64,000 bases of DNA from Echiichthys vipera (GCA_963691815.1 OY829649.1:32929112-32993111); one strand, 5' to 3'; numbered from the stretch's first letter, positions 35,900-48,380 are shown. Notes: a model not told the origin generated them from the letters alone. Numbers and translations: made by a program.

Positions 35900-37336
35900 C
35901 CTGTACTAACACACTAACATCCTGACACTTATTCTACCTGTACTAACACACTAACATCCTGACACTTACTCTACCTGTACTAACACACTAACATCCTGAC
36001 ACTTATTCTACCTGTACTAACACACTAACACACTTATTCTACCTGTACTAACACACTAACATCCTGACACTTACTCTACCTGTACTAACACACTAACATC
36101 CTGACACTTATTCTACCTGTACTAACACACTAACATCCTGACACTTATTCTACCTGTACTAACACACTAACACACTTATTCTACCTGTACTAACACACTA
36201 ACATCCTGACACTTACTCTACCTGTACTAACACACTAACACACTTATTCTACCTGTACTAACACACTAACACACTTATTCTACCTGTACTAACACACTAA
36301 CACACTTATTCTACCTGTACTAACACACAGTTCTACCTGTACTAACACACTAACATCCTGACACTTACTCTACCTGTACTAACACACTAACACACTTATT
36401 CTACCTGTACTAACACACTAACACACTTATCCTACCTGTACTAACACACTAACATCCTGACACTTATTCTACCTGTACTAACACACTAACATCCTGACAC
36501 TTATTCTACCTGTACTAACACACTAACATCCTGACACTTATTCTAACCTGTACTAACACACTAACATCCTGACACTTATTCTACCTGTACTAACACACTA
36601 ACACACTTATCCTACCTGTACTAACACACTAACATCCTGACACTTATTCTACCTGTACTAACACACTAACACACTTATTCTACCTGTACTAACACACTAA
36701 CATCCTGACACTTATTCTACCTGTACTAACACACTAACATCCTGACACTTATTCTACCTGTACTAACACACTAACATCCTGACACTTATTCTACCTGTAC
36801 TAACACACGAACATCCTGACACTTATTCTAACCTGTACTAACACACTAACACACTTATTCTACCTGTACTAACACACTAACATCCTGACACTTATTCTAC
36901 CTGTACTAACACACTAACATCCTGACACTTATTCTACCTGTACTAACACACTAACATCCTGACACTTACTCTACCTGTACTAACACACTAACATCCTGAC
37001 ACTTATTCTACCTGTACTAACACACTAACATCCTGACACTTACTCTACCTGTACTAACACACTAACACACTTACTCTACCTGTACTAACACACTAACATC
37101 CTGACACTTATTCTACCTGTACTAACACACTAACATCCTGACACTTATTCTACCTGTACTAACACACTAACATCCTGACACTTATTCTAACTGTACTAAC
37201 ACACTAACATCCTGACACTTACTCTACCTGTACTAACACACTAACATCCTGACACTTATTCTACCTGTACTAACACACTAACATCCTGACACTTATTCTA
37301 CCTGTACTAACACACTAACATCCTGACACTTATTCT
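35900..37336. repeat. 37/31-bp minisatellite, about 41 units
   Basis: About 1.44 kb of head-to-tail units CCTGTACTAACACACTAACA + TCCTGACACTTATTCTA (37 bp). A 31-bp variant lacks six bases (ACACACTTATTC in place of ACATCCTGACACTTATTC). I count about 29 long units, 11 short units and one 22-bp unit near 36330. Short units cluster around 36170-36440. A TTATTCTA/TTACTCTA polymorphism also runs through the array. Confidence 0.95.
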
Positions 37337-37468
37337 TCTTCTACACTTTATTCTTGTGTTAGGTTAAAATGTTTTTGTATAGTTGCACTGTCGTGATTTG
37401 CTGCTCTGTGTGCCCTGAATTGCCCCCTGGGGACAAATAAAGTTTTTTGAATTGAATTGAATTGAAGA
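37337..37468 (+). mobile_element. retroelement 3' terminus after the minisatellite
   Basis: AATTGCCCCCTGGGGACAAA and TAAAGTTTTTTGAATTGAAT followed by repeated ATTGA is the terminal signature of many fish non-LTR elements. This supports the view that the minisatellite lies inside a retroelement 3' UTR. Confidence 0.6.
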
Positions 37469-39067
37469 CACATTTAGACCAGTCCATCTAATATTGCTGA
37501 TCACATTTCTTCATTAGTGCTTTATGATCACCAGCAAAGTGCAGGAGAACTTAGTGACAATCACAGGATTACGCATCGTCCTGACGTTCCTCTGTGGAAC
37601 CACATGAAACCACAAAAACGCCCCCTGGTCAGTCCACTTGACCCCAAGATCGCACTCTTTGTTTGTTTTTATGACGTTATTAAGAGTTGAGTACCTTACA
37701 GATTACAACTAAAAGGCATTGATGTTTAGTTCTGTTTTATTGTGAACTGACCCGTCTCGTCTGGACTCGAACCGGCCGATGTCGTCGCCTGTGATTCAGC
37801 TCGTCAAATCGCCAGCAGCAGGGTTTAAAACGTAACACACGTCATCTGTTTCAACAGCCAATCGAGTCTTAGCAAAGTCCGCTGGTCAAGTCACTTACAA
37901 ACTCTCAGCTGGTTTAAAGGCCGTTTTGGACGGAGGTGCAACGAGCGTGTGTGTGAGAGAGGGAGAAAGAGAGAGAGAGAGAGAGAGAGAGGGTCGAGCG
38001 AGCAATACAATGAACAAGGAGAGGGAGCGTCGTAATTAAGAACAAAACGGTGAATCAGGGAAATAAAATGTTATTTTTCGCCGTTTTATCACAACTAGAA
38101 ATGCAGCTGTAGCAAGTATCTCACCATCTCTGTCCTCATTTATATTTTTTAGTACTACAAATTAAATCCAGCTACAAAAAAGCCTGAAAAGTCAGTAATA
38201 GAACAGAAGTACAGAGAGTCGTTGCTATGGAGAAGATGCACCGTCTCCTCTCGTCTCACTGGTTTAAACTGGTTTCAGAATGTTTCAGACCTGCACTTTG
38301 CAAGTAGTTGCAAGTTTCAACTCGTCTTGTTGCGAGTCTTTGGTCTGAACTGGGCTTAAGAGCCAAAAGTTCATTAATTGGAATCCTTTAAGTGTTCACA
38401 TGAGTCTGCAGGGTTTTCTCTGACAATCCAAAGACGTTCAAGTCTTAAACCACGTGAAACGTCCATCAGAGACGTCTACGATAGACCCGTCAGGATTATC
38501 CTCCACTTGGCTCGAGCCCAATGACCCTGAAACACCAAATGTTGTGTAGACTACAAAACAGCATGCTCAAATTACTGTTGTGCCCCACTGGAGAGAAAAA
38601 GAAAGACTGCAGCAGAGCCAAAGGGTTGCACTAATGCATCAACACTATCAGTGTTTCTTCTGTGATTGTGTGACTGTGGTGGAAGCACCTTGAGTTTTTC
38701 TCAGCAGTATATTTCGCAGAGTGTTAAGTAAGATTTATCAGAGCAGCCTCAGCCCGGGTTTAGAGGGCATTTCCCCTGAATCCCAGTGTGGGCCCTCTGT
38801 GGCCCTCATCAGCCAGCTCCTAAATAAATCAGCCCCAGCCGTATTGCTCTCGTCTTTTGAGATTCAATTTACCTCACGGCTGCTGAGCCGCTGTGCACTT
38901 TTCTCACATCAGGAGACAGCGTTGGACAGTTGAGAGTTGGGGGGGGGAGGGTAGACATATGCAGGGTGAGTCTTGACTTTGACAAGCTCTAGCTTCTGCC
39001 CCCTCGCTCTGTTTGACAGGGAGGATGAGTTCAAATTGAAGCTTTGTCAGGCAGCCACAGTTGGTAA
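37469..39067. other. unique non-coding DNA, one degenerate SINE trace
   Basis: A GA microsatellite lies at 37967-37992. At about 38408-38530, GGGTTTTCTCTGACAATCCAAAGACG and ACGATAGACCCGTCAGGATT look like a heavily decayed copy of the window's tRNA SINE. No gene was recognised. Confidence 0.4.
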
Positions 39068-39070
39068 TTA

Positions 39071-39262
39071 GGGCGCAATCACACTGTCCATCCGTACCTT
39101 GGCCCAGGACGTTTCATGGCTAAAGTCTAGTTCGTTTGACCAGTGTGAGTGCAACCGTACCACGGCACGTTTGGGAGAGGTGGGCTTTTGTAAAGCACGT
39201 TTGCACATATACAAGCACAAGCGTGTGCGTGCACGTGTACGAGCACGAAGCCTATGACGGTT
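39071..39262 (+). mobile_element. Harbinger-type MITE remnant (left part)
   Basis: It starts GGGCGCAATCACACTGTCC directly after TTA (39068-39070) and includes GTTTGACCAGTGTGAGTGCA and the GAGGTGGGCTTTTGTAAAGC block. It stops before the SANT region; the right end is missing. It shares a variant block with the remnant at 8120. Confidence 0.75.
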
Positions 39263-39521
39263 CCATTATGTGGCCAGAAGACCGCACGCTTTTGTAAACA
39301 CTTTAATTTCTAAATTGAGAGATAATAAAAACAAAGGCAGTTTGCCAAATAGGAGCATTCACGTAGGTCTTTCCCTTGCTCTCAGTATTTATGCTAAGCT
39401 AAGCTAATCGTTTCTTAGTTTCAGCTATTCACTGAGTACTCACTTTAGCTACTCACATAGTCTCATCATCAACTACTCTACTTTCCTCTAATGTTTTTTA
39501 AATTTTTTGTACAAGAGTTGT

Positions 39522-39856
39522 GAGAAGTTCAGCCATCTGTGAGGAACTCGGAGTAGAGCCGCTGCTCCTTTGCGTTGAAAGGAGCCAGTTGAGGTGGTTC
39601 AGGATCATCTGGTAAGGATGAACCCTGGGCGCCTCCCTAGGGAGGTGTTCCAGGCACGTCCAGCTGGGAGGAGGCCTCGGGGAAGACCCAGGACCAGGTG
39701 GAGAGATTAGATCTCCACACTGGCCTGGGAACGCCTCAGGATCCCCCAGTTAGAGCTGGTTAATGTGGCCCGGGAAAGGGAAGTTTGGGGTCCCCTGCTA
39801 AAGCTGCTGCCCCCGCGACCCGACCCCGGATCAGAGGCTGAAGATGCGATGAGATG
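39522..39856 (+). mobile_element. LINE 3' end (copy 3)
   Basis: A 5'-truncated copy. It begins at the block encoding the end of the reverse-transcriptase region and runs to CCCGACCCCGGATCAGAGGC and a GATGCGATGAGATG tail. No clear target duplication was found. Confidence 0.9.
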
Positions 39857-40634
39857 TATCTGAATAAAATAATCTCAAATTCTAATAATAATAATGTTTG
39901 AATCACAGAGTTAAATGGTGTGGGCCATGAAGATATAATGTTAACCTTACCTGGACATTGCTATCATCGTTCAAATCCAGCAGCACATGGCCAACACAGC
40001 ATGAAAATATGCCACTGCCTTAATGCTATAAATGGTAGAAATTACTAGAAGCAACTTAATTTAGCTGTAAAACGCTCTTCAAACACCTGGGATCAGCAAA
40101 AAGGGGGGCATTACAGCCTCAAATGGGTTTGATTTGTTTTAAAAGATTACACAACAGCCATGCTCGTCAAAGCACAAGGCTCGTGTCTGTGTGTGTGTGT
40201 GAGTCAAACAACCTGACAAGACACCTATCTCTGCCTGCCTATTCCAGTTTTATACCTCAGGATTAATTTTTAATCTGATGAGCCTGTGATTCGTATAAGC
40301 GAGGTTAGCTCTGCTACAAGACAATCCAAGGCAGGGATAGACTTTGTAGTAATATGTAAATCAGTGTCATCAGTATATTCAGCAACAACATTTCTTCAGT
40401 AGCTTGGAGTCTAATAACGGGCGGATTGATTCAGCGGTATTGTGAGGATTAGGACAGCAGACACCTCATGTTTAAACATGAGAGCCAAATGTGATGCTGA
40501 TGAGCCCGCGGCTTACTGGTAGAACCATCGGCATCCATCAGGACTGCTAACAATGCTAGCAAGCATTTCTCATTGAGCTGTAATGCTAATAGAGAAACTT
40601 TTTTTTTAACACCTGGAGGAATGAAGGGATATGA
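39857..40634. other. unique non-coding DNA
   Basis: No gene or repeat was recognised, apart from a short TG run near 40188. Confidence 0.45.
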
Positions 40635-40638
40635 TTAA

Positions 40639-41332
40639 AGGTTGAGTACGTAGAATCTTAAAAAATAACAATATACCCACTGGGCATTTTGAGGGGAACA
40701 GAATGAAAGTGTTGCTTTTCCATTAAACAACATATTTAGTCTGAATTAACTTTTATTTTTTAAATTGACAGGTTTGACAATGACTTTCTGTCATGTTCTG
40801 TTACTATTGTAGCAGCCAATAGCGTTGGGCGTTGCTGGTTGCCAGGGTTGTCTGTTGTTGGGTGCAGCTACTGTAGGCTGGCACTGGGTGAAATGGAGTT
40901 AGCCAATCCTGCAGCTGCTTCTTTGTCCCAGCAGCTGAGTGAGCGGAGACGGGCAACAACCAGAGTCACCATAGGCCGAGCATTCACTCCATGGACTGAG
41001 AGAAAGGAGAGGAACGTCATTCAAACGCACGCCCACATGGCGACGTTTCTTCTTGATGCTGACATCACTTTCATCTGCACTTAGCTGGAACGGCTAACGC
41101 TAACGGCTAACGCTAACTGTCAGTCAAACTCCTCTAATCCTTGTTTTTATGGTGTGATTTTCTGGAGGGGACGGGCTCAAACAGGCTCAAACAGACTCCG
41201 GTCTCCTGGAGCTACTGGGCCGCGTCTGTCTCCAGACCTGGCAACCCCACTGGTGGAATTATTTTCTGTTGTTGCGACTACGATCTTGAGGCACTAGATG
41301 GCGCTGTTCTGCTCATTCTACATATTCAACCT
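40639..41332. mobile_element. TTAA inverted-repeat element, copy 3
   Basis: Starts AGGTTGAGTACGTAGAATCT after TTAA (40635-40638) and ends ATTCTACATATTCAACCT before CTAA (41333-41336, one change from TTAA). Its internal text aligns with copy 1, including the CCAATAGCGTTGGGCGTTGC and AGGCCGAGCATTCACTC-like blocks. No transposase frame. Confidence 0.75.
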
Positions 41333-41506
41333 CTAATGGAAACGCATCTATTGGCACTTTTAATGTCATTAGGGCACTTTTTATATCATAAAGGTAATTT
41401 TTGTTAAATAATGGCACATTTTGGTATTTCATAATTGCACTTTTCATGACCTAAAGACACTTCATATTTTTTAAAGTTATTAAATTTATTTAATCATGGC
41501 AATTGT

Positions 41507-41842
41507 AGGGGGAGAAGTTCAGCATCAGTGAGGAACTCGGAGTAGAGCCGCTGCTCCTTTGTGTTGAAAGGAGCCAGTTGAGGTGGTTCAGGATCATCTG
41601 GTAAGGATGAACCCTGGGCGCCTCCCTAGGGAGGTGTTCCAGGCACGTCCAGCTGGGAGGAGGCCTCAGGGAAGACCCAGGACCAGGTGGAGAGATTAGA
41701 TCTCCACACTGGCCTGGGAACGCCTCAGGATCCCCCAGTTAGAGCTGGTTAATGTGGCCTGGGAAAGGGAAGTTTGGGGTCCCCTGCTGGAGCTGCTGCC
41801 CCCGCGACCCGACCCCGGATAAGAGGCTGAAGATGAGATGAG
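41507..41842 (+). mobile_element. LINE 3' end with 11-bp target duplication (copy 4)
   Basis: A 5'-truncated copy flanked by ATGGCAATTGT at 41496-41506 and 41843-41853. The tail is GATGAGATGAG. The duplication shows an authentic target-primed insertion truncated at its 5' end during reverse transcription. Confidence 0.95.
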
Positions 41843-41856
41843 ATGGCAATTGTTAT

Positions 41857-42718
41857 GACATAATGTAATTTCTTTTTGTACCCAAATTGGTACTTTCTAT
41901 ACTTATACTTCTCTTTATTTATCCTTTGGGATGAACTCCTGCAAGGACATACAATTTCCAGCAGCTTACAAAATCACAAGGTAGGTATAAAAAGGGAGGT
42001 ATAGAAAGGGAGGTATATAAAAATACAGTATCACAATGGGACATTTTATATCATAATGGCACTTTTTGGTTCAATAAAATTATTATTGAGCAAAACAACA
42101 GTCACTCAGAATTTCCCCTGCCAGCCAAAGATCCTTTGACCGCCACCCTGCCTGCAGTCCCCTTCATGATTTGCTCCCTCTGTCACTCCATCGCTCTCCC
42201 TCCCGTCCTGAACGTGTCTGACTGGTTTTCTATGACAGATTTATGACCTCTAAACAGCTTTGCTTTGCTGTTTTTATCTGTATACACGCTGTGCTTTTAA
42301 CACTCACCGCAGTCCGCGACGTGTCAACAGCGACTGAGTGATGACAGGCGGTAACCATCAGCCAGACCCGCAAAAGGAATTATGGCTAACCAATCGAGGC
42401 AGTGGTAGACCGGCTACTCCCGTCTTCTGTGGGGCGAAATGATTGTTTTGATCTGTGCGGTGCTTTACGAGAATATAGAGCGGCCTCAATTCCCCAAATA
42501 TAAACCTAACAGGGAATTATATATTATCAATGCCCCCGTCCACAGCAGTGTGTTTGTTAGCTTCTGTGCCTGTCGTCCTGGCTGCTTCTCCAAACTGGGG
42601 TCGTCATCCGTCACCTACTGTTGCTATTACGATGGCCGTGGATATGTACCTCATACAACCACAAAAAATACAAACATCCCTTTAGAAATCAAACCCACAA
42701 TCGAATTTAATATACATT
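41857..42718. other. unique non-coding DNA
   Basis: No gene was recognised. A short tandem AAAGGGAGGTATA duplication lies at about 41990-42018. Confidence 0.45.
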
Positions 42719-42721
42719 TAA

Positions 42722-43316
42722 GGGCGCACTCACACTGTGCGTCCGCCCCGTGCCCCGTGCTTTAGGGTCGTTGTCCCCCCCTCCAGGCCCGTTTGTACTC
42801 ACACTACCTGGGCCTCGGCGAATGCTTCTTGCTGCCTGTACGTCATCACGCCGTAACACGTCACACGCATTGATGACGTCATGGCGATGCGTGGCTTTGT
42901 TTACAAATCTTTCCGTAGACCTCTGAGTTTTTGTGCGTCTTGTCGACTGTTTTTGAATATTTTCATCGACCAAATCTGCAGTAAACACTCCACCTCCATC
43001 ACACCAACGTGAACCTTTCGCCGCCGTTGTTTGAAATGTCCGCGCATGATCCCTCCTTCTTTTTTCTATGTCCCAACAGGTGCACAGGAAATGACCTCAG
43101 AACCGCCGTAGGCCTCGTGCTCGTACACGTGCGCACGCTCGTGCTCGTTCATGTGCAAACGTGCTCTACAAAAGCCCACCTCTCCCAAACGGAGCGTGGT
43201 CGGCAAGCATGCTGCAGCTAGGCGCGGTACGGTTGCACTCACACTGGTCAAACGAACTAGACTTTACCCGTAAAACCTGTTTGGGCACAGTACGGATGGA
43301 CAGTGTGAGTGCGACC
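42722..43316 (-). mobile_element. PIF/Harbinger-type element (copy E)
   Basis: The ends GGGCGCACTCACACTGTG and GGACAGTGTGAGTGCGACC are flanked by TAA at 42719-42721 and 43317-43319. The minus-strand SANT-like relic is present, with three extra bases deleted in the DAEVEC stretch. The out-of-register frame MFTADLVDENIQKQ is open at 42707-42988. Confidence 0.88.
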
Positions 43317-43319
43317 TAA

Positions 43320-44090
43320 GTGACTCTTTGGACCTCAAATAGCTGGTGAAGGGATCATTTTTACATTTTTTTGCAAGATGCTTTGCACAAAAAAGGGTTT
43401 AAAAGATCTATTCATTTGTTTTTATGTTACAAGACACAAGAGTGCCACTGATATGTCAGGGCCCTGTCAAGGAAGAGGCAGAAAGACTGAAAAGAAAACC
43501 CAATTAAATTCAGTTATTATGAAAAAAAATCCTAAACAGAATCCCATCACGAATTGAGTTCAAATCATTTCTCAAGTTATGTCAAAAATTGTTGGTTAAT
43601 TCATAATGTTTCCAACAATGGATCCATATTATTATTGATTTCATAATATATGTCTCATGTATTTAATATCGAACGCTTTAGGATTCATATTCAACATCCT
43701 TACTTGGCATGAATTCTGCCTTTCAGTCACATAAATGTTTTTTTTCCTAATGTGTTAATTAACACCTAACTGAGCCACGCACGCCGACAGAGTCCTCACC
43801 AGCTGCACGGAGCGATGAAGCCGAGCGCAGAGAATGATTGAAATGGCTCTTAGACCCGAGACAACACCTGCACGCCTGTTGATGGGGCAATGTCTCTGCT
43901 TGTCTCGTGCAAACATGGAGCACATTTTCCAGGTTTCATGGGTTTTCACCTGTCAGCGTGTCAACGCGGCAAATGTGCTGAGCTCCAATAAGACCTCACC
44001 GGAGGTGTTGATGTGACAGTTTGCTGTAGATTCTTACACTGCATTTTCAAACCCTTCTATTTCTAGACTAATGATGTTGTATTTTGTCTT
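43320..44090. other. unique non-coding DNA
   Basis: No gene or recognised repeat was found. Confidence 0.45.
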
Positions 44091-44335
44091 TTTCATTCAT
44101 TCATCTTCAACCGCTTGTCCCTGTTGGGGTCGCGGGGGGGCTGGAGCCGATCCCAGCTGACATCGGGCGTGAGGCGGGGTCCACCCTGGACAGGACGCCA
44201 GTCTATCACAGGACACATAGAGACAAACAGAGACAGACAACCATTCACACCTACGGGTGATTTAGAGTCATCAATGAACCCAACACCTGCACGTCTTTGG
44301 ACTGTGGGAGGAAACCGGAGAACCCGGAGAAAACC
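44091..44335 (-). mobile_element. SINE copy 7, 5'-truncated
   Basis: The reversed GAATGA tail (TTCATTCATTCATCTTCAAC) is followed by the 3' two thirds of the body, ending at GAACCCGGAGAAAACC. The tRNA-like head is missing, so this copy could not be transcribed from its own promoter. Confidence 0.9.
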
Positions 44336-44611
44336 TTTTTATTATTATTTTTTTTAATAATGCTGCGTTAATGACGGGGCCGGTTGAGTGTTGACATTTA
44401 CAGCAAGTGATGGCTGACCAGTAATGGCCTGGTTAATGGTATTCCACATTAGCTTTCAGGAAAACGACAAATGTTCACTTACTTGTAAAAAGCTTGGAAA
44501 ATATACCACAGTTAATCCACTCTCAGAGATATCCATCTTCTAAAAGCGTGTCCGGTGTGTGGTTGACAGTGACTGCGTGTTCTCTGGCATTACATATTTT
44601 CTTGCGTAGAC

Positions 44612-44905
44612 TAGGGCTCTTCTGTGTGGAGTTTGCATGTTGTCCCCGTGTCTGCGTGGGTTTTCTCCGGGTTCTCCGGTTTCCTCCCACAGTCCAAAGA
44701 CGTGCAGGTGTTCGGTTCATTGATGACTCTAAATCACCCGTAGGTGTGAAAGGTTGGCTGTCTCTGTTCGTCTCTATGTGTCCTGTGATAGACTGGCGTC
44801 CTGTCCAGGGTGGACCCCGCCTCACGCCCGATGTCAGCTGGGATCGGCTCCAGTCCCCCGCAACCCCGACAGGGACAAGAGGTTGAAGATGAATGAATGA
44901 ATGAA
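44612..44905 (+). mobile_element. SINE copy 8, 5'-truncated
   Basis: Begins at GGGCTCTTCTGTGTGGAG after the B box and runs to a GAATGA tail. It lies in opposite orientation to copy 7, about 280 bp away, so the pair can form a long inverted repeat. Confidence 0.9.
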
Positions 44906-45582
44906 TATCAGTCTCATAAACCCCTTTCATTTTTAATTTTCTTTTATAACAGACAAAGTTACAACAATCATAAAAACGACCGGACAAGAAATCCGTACAG
45001 ACAAAACAGTGAAGGGTAAACCCTGTGGCGCCCCCTCCCTCCCCAACCGTAGGTCGTCTCTATTATTAAATAAATACGATGTGCAGGGAAAGCACATTCA
45101 AGCCTCCAGGGAAAAAATAAATAAATAAAAAGCACCTACAACAGTTCCTCAGTTTTACCTAATATCGATTCCCATGCTGAGATAGTGACAGCTGTAGCAC
45201 CGTGCACTCTTGCCACTGACAGCTCCACGCCAATGATATCAATACATGTGTTAATCCACTGGCTTTGGGTTACTGTGTGAGGGGATTTCCACTGTGAGGC
45301 TGGCATCTCTCTGGCTGCAGTGAAGCCTGTGAAAAGAATATGTGTATTTATAACTACCTTACTTTGTCCTTTAAGATCATAGTTTGCGCCTTTATTGTAG
45401 AGAGTATAGCTTGGAAATGAGGGAGAGAGAGATGGGGCGACATGTGGCAAAGAGCCGCAGGTTGGAATCAAACCCTTGGACTTTTAGCCTCTGTATATGG
45501 GAACGCCCAGTCTAACCGCTGAGCCCCCGAGAGCCCCGACCCCTTTCTTTTCTTTAACTCCAACCTTCAACGGTGGTGTGTG
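44906..45582. other. unique non-coding DNA
   Basis: No gene was recognised. The minus-strand frame at 45136-45471 has no known domain. Confidence 0.4.
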
Positions 45583-45805
45583 GTGTGGCCCTATGAACGT
45601 AAAAACGCTGTGGACGCACTTAGTGGTTGTGTTTATTGCAAGCTTCATGCAAATGAAACCTTCACATCAGACCAAAACACAGCATATAGGTGGTGTGGTG
45701 TATTGTGTTGTGTGCGGTGTGGCCGTATGAATCTAAAAACGCTGTGGACGCACTTAGTGGTTGTGTTGCAATCAACATAACCACTAAGCTTCATGCAAAT
45801 GATTG
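45583..45805. repeat. imperfect tandem duplication, about 132-bp period
   Basis: GTGTGGCCCTATGAACGTAA and the following AAACGCTGTGGACGCACTTA block at 45583-45632 recur from about 45716 as GTGTGGCCGTATGAATCTAA and the same downstream block. Both copies end near AAGCTTCATGCAAATGA. Confidence 0.8.
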
Positions 45806-46184
45806 CGAGATGATGCGACCAATATGCAAATAAGTGTATGGTATAATTTGTGCCTAAGGCCTCTACGCTGGTTCTGTTGATGAATTCATTGATAAATCAT
45901 GTTGTTAACCACTTTCCATATCAACATTAAGTCTGCCACCATCCACTGAGCCTGCTGAGGAACTGTTGTTTATTTCCCACACGGACCATATTCGTGAAGA
46001 AGGCAGGCAGAAGGGTCTTTGCTAGCCTCGTGAGACCCCTGATCTCTTGAGCTCCATTGCATTTCACTTGCAGATCAGTCAGGTAACGTGTGACAGAGCA
46101 AATTTGGAGAAGTTTGGAGCCGTTTGCCATTTAGAGTTGGTTTAGAGGCAGATTTAAGTGTGATGAAACGAGAAGCGACTGTTC
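45806..46184. other. unique non-coding DNA
   Basis: No gene or recognised repeat was found. Confidence 0.45.
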
Positions 46185-46690
46185 AGTTTAATTCAATTCA
46201 ATTAAATTTTATTTACAGTTCCAAATCATAACAAAAGTTATCTCAGGACACTTTACAGAGTAGATAAAGACCACACTCTATGACTTATTTATGATTTACA
46301 CAGACCCAACAATTCCCCCGTAGAGGTGGCAACGAAAACCTTCACTATAACAGGTCTGCACCGGAGAGAGGAAGAGACGGACAGATGGACAGAGAGAGAC
46401 AAGGGCAGACACAAAGACAGACAGAGAGACACAGCAGTATCTATAATAACATCTATAGTAATGTGAATATGACTTATTAACACAGCAGAATAGTAGAAAC
46501 AAGCACAGCTAAGGTGATAGATTATAATAGTAGCAGGAAGCTTCATGCAGGACCACGGCAGCAGGCACCACCATGTATAAAAAACATGAGGGCTTCCGCG
46601 GACCAGCGTAGCTATCGAGCAAGTTATATCAGAGTTAGAGAGTATTCTCTCTCTCTGAAAGAAGAACAAGAAAGGGCACTGGAGGCTTTT
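46185..46690 (-). mobile_element. probable retroelement-like fish repeat
   Basis: AATTCAATTCAATTAAATTTTATTT, GTTATCTCAGGACACTTTAC, GACCCAACAATTCCCCCGTAGA and the AGACAGACAGAGAGAC-rich stretch match a common teleost interspersed repeat that begins with an AATTCAATTCAATTTTATTT signal. Orientation and right limit are inferred. Confidence 0.55.
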
Positions 46691-46876
46691 TCTGGGAGGT
46701 AAAGATGCTTTTGCTTTTCTCACGACTGGTTTGGGACAGAGTTTGATCTGCAACATCAGTGAGCCACAGCGCATGTTGTGAGAACAGCAGGGTTAAGCTA
46801 GTGCGCGGCAAGTAGGCACATGTGTGCGTAAAGCTGCCTGAATATAAATCAGTAATAATAATTAGAAGTTAGAAGT

Positions 46877-47207
46877 GAGAAGTTCAGCATCCGTGAGGAA
46901 CTCGGAGTAGAGCCGCTGCTCCTTTGCGTTGAAAGGAGCCAGTTGAGGTGGTTCAGGATCATCTGGTCTGGATGAACCCTGGGCGCCTCCCTAGGGAGGT
47001 GTTCCAGGCACGTCCAGCTGGGAGGAGGCCTCGGGGAAGACCCAGGACCAGGTGGCGAGATAAGATCTCCACACTGGCCTGGGAACGCCTCAGGATCCCC
47101 CAGTTAGAGCTGGTTAATGTGGCCCGGGAAAGGGAAGTTTGGGGTCCCCTGCTAAAGCTGCCGCCCCTGAGACCAGACCTCGGATAAGAGGCTGAAGATG
47201 AGAGGAG
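46877..47207 (+). mobile_element. LINE 3' end (copy 5)
   Basis: A 5'-truncated copy with an open frame at 46948-47187 encoding GRLPREVFQARPAGRRPRGR and TRWRDKISTLAWERL. The tail is short (GATGAGAGGAGA). A possible imperfect duplication (ATAATTAGAAGT versus ATAATTAAAAAGAAGT) flanks it, but is not convincing. Confidence 0.9.
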
Positions 47208-48380
47208 AATGATAATTAAAAAGAAGTCAGATGAATTCTCAGTTTTAGCCTTTCCCAGTTTGTTCTGCCTTTTTTAAACAGCATTTACCCCTGACCTCGG
47301 ATTCGGTAATATGTAGTGACTGTCGTGAGCCGGATTTTCCCCAACATGCTACTTTAATAAAGACAGTGAAGCCGTTGGGTTCTGGCATTTTCTTATTCCA
47401 AACAAACTGCTGTAAATATTAAACCTATCACTTCCTGAGCAGCAGAGGGAAAGAGGCTTTCCTAAACGTGCTAGTCTGACCACATATTGTGTGGTATCAC
47501 TCAGTGGTGGGTTACACAGAGCAGCAAAAAAGCATTTCATCATTTGAAAAGTTGCCGTAAACTGTACAGCGCACTTCTTATTTCTCTTATGAAGAAGAGC
47601 ATCTGTGGAGGATATCATGACTGGCAGACGTTTGATATTAAATAAACAACCGATATCGACCCATCATAACAAACACCTTCAGATAATATTAAAAAATAAA
47701 AAAAGCATTACACTTTGAGACTAAGAGAAAAACAGGATATGCGAGCGGCTCTAACGGGGATTTGCTTCCCAACCTCTCTCCCTCTCACTCTCTGTTGCCC
47801 TTTCTGGGAAATGCAGCAGCCTGTCAATAACTGTCAGAGGCTGTCTCAGTCAATCAGGCCTGTAAGGCTGCTTGGGCCTCTGGTGTAACAGGAGGATCTA
47901 ACAGAAACAACCTATAACTGACACAGCTCCAGATCTATGCTCTGTAATCACTTGGGAGCCCACCTCTCAAACGGCAGCCTCGCCAGCTGCCTGACAGTGG
48001 ACACATGTGCCGTGTAATTGCTTTTCATACCATTCAACCTTTCAAAATTGATTACAGGCCATGTAAGAGGCTTTGCTGAGAAGTGTGCAGGCGGGGTAGG
48101 TGGTAGTGGAGTGGGAATATTGCTCGACAATGTCATGCTACAAAACGTGTATCTGAAAACAATGCGGCGGGCTCCTCTTTCATGCAGTGAGGCTGCATGC
48201 ATTGAGTCGTCACCCACAAAGGGTCTAATCCCCCTGGGGCTGTGTTTGACAGACCACCTAGCAAATGAAAAAAAAAAATCTCTTGCCGGTTATTTTCTTC
48301 TCAATTTCTTAGCAGAAGCTCGGCTCGGATGTCTGCGTGTAGGTGGGCACGGCTGTGTACATCCTGTATATATGGATACC
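47208..48380. other. unique non-coding DNA
   Basis: No gene was recognised. Opposed open frames at 47948-48217 (minus) and 48018-48422 (plus) share no known domain, and the plus frame runs into a LINE. Confidence 0.45.
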
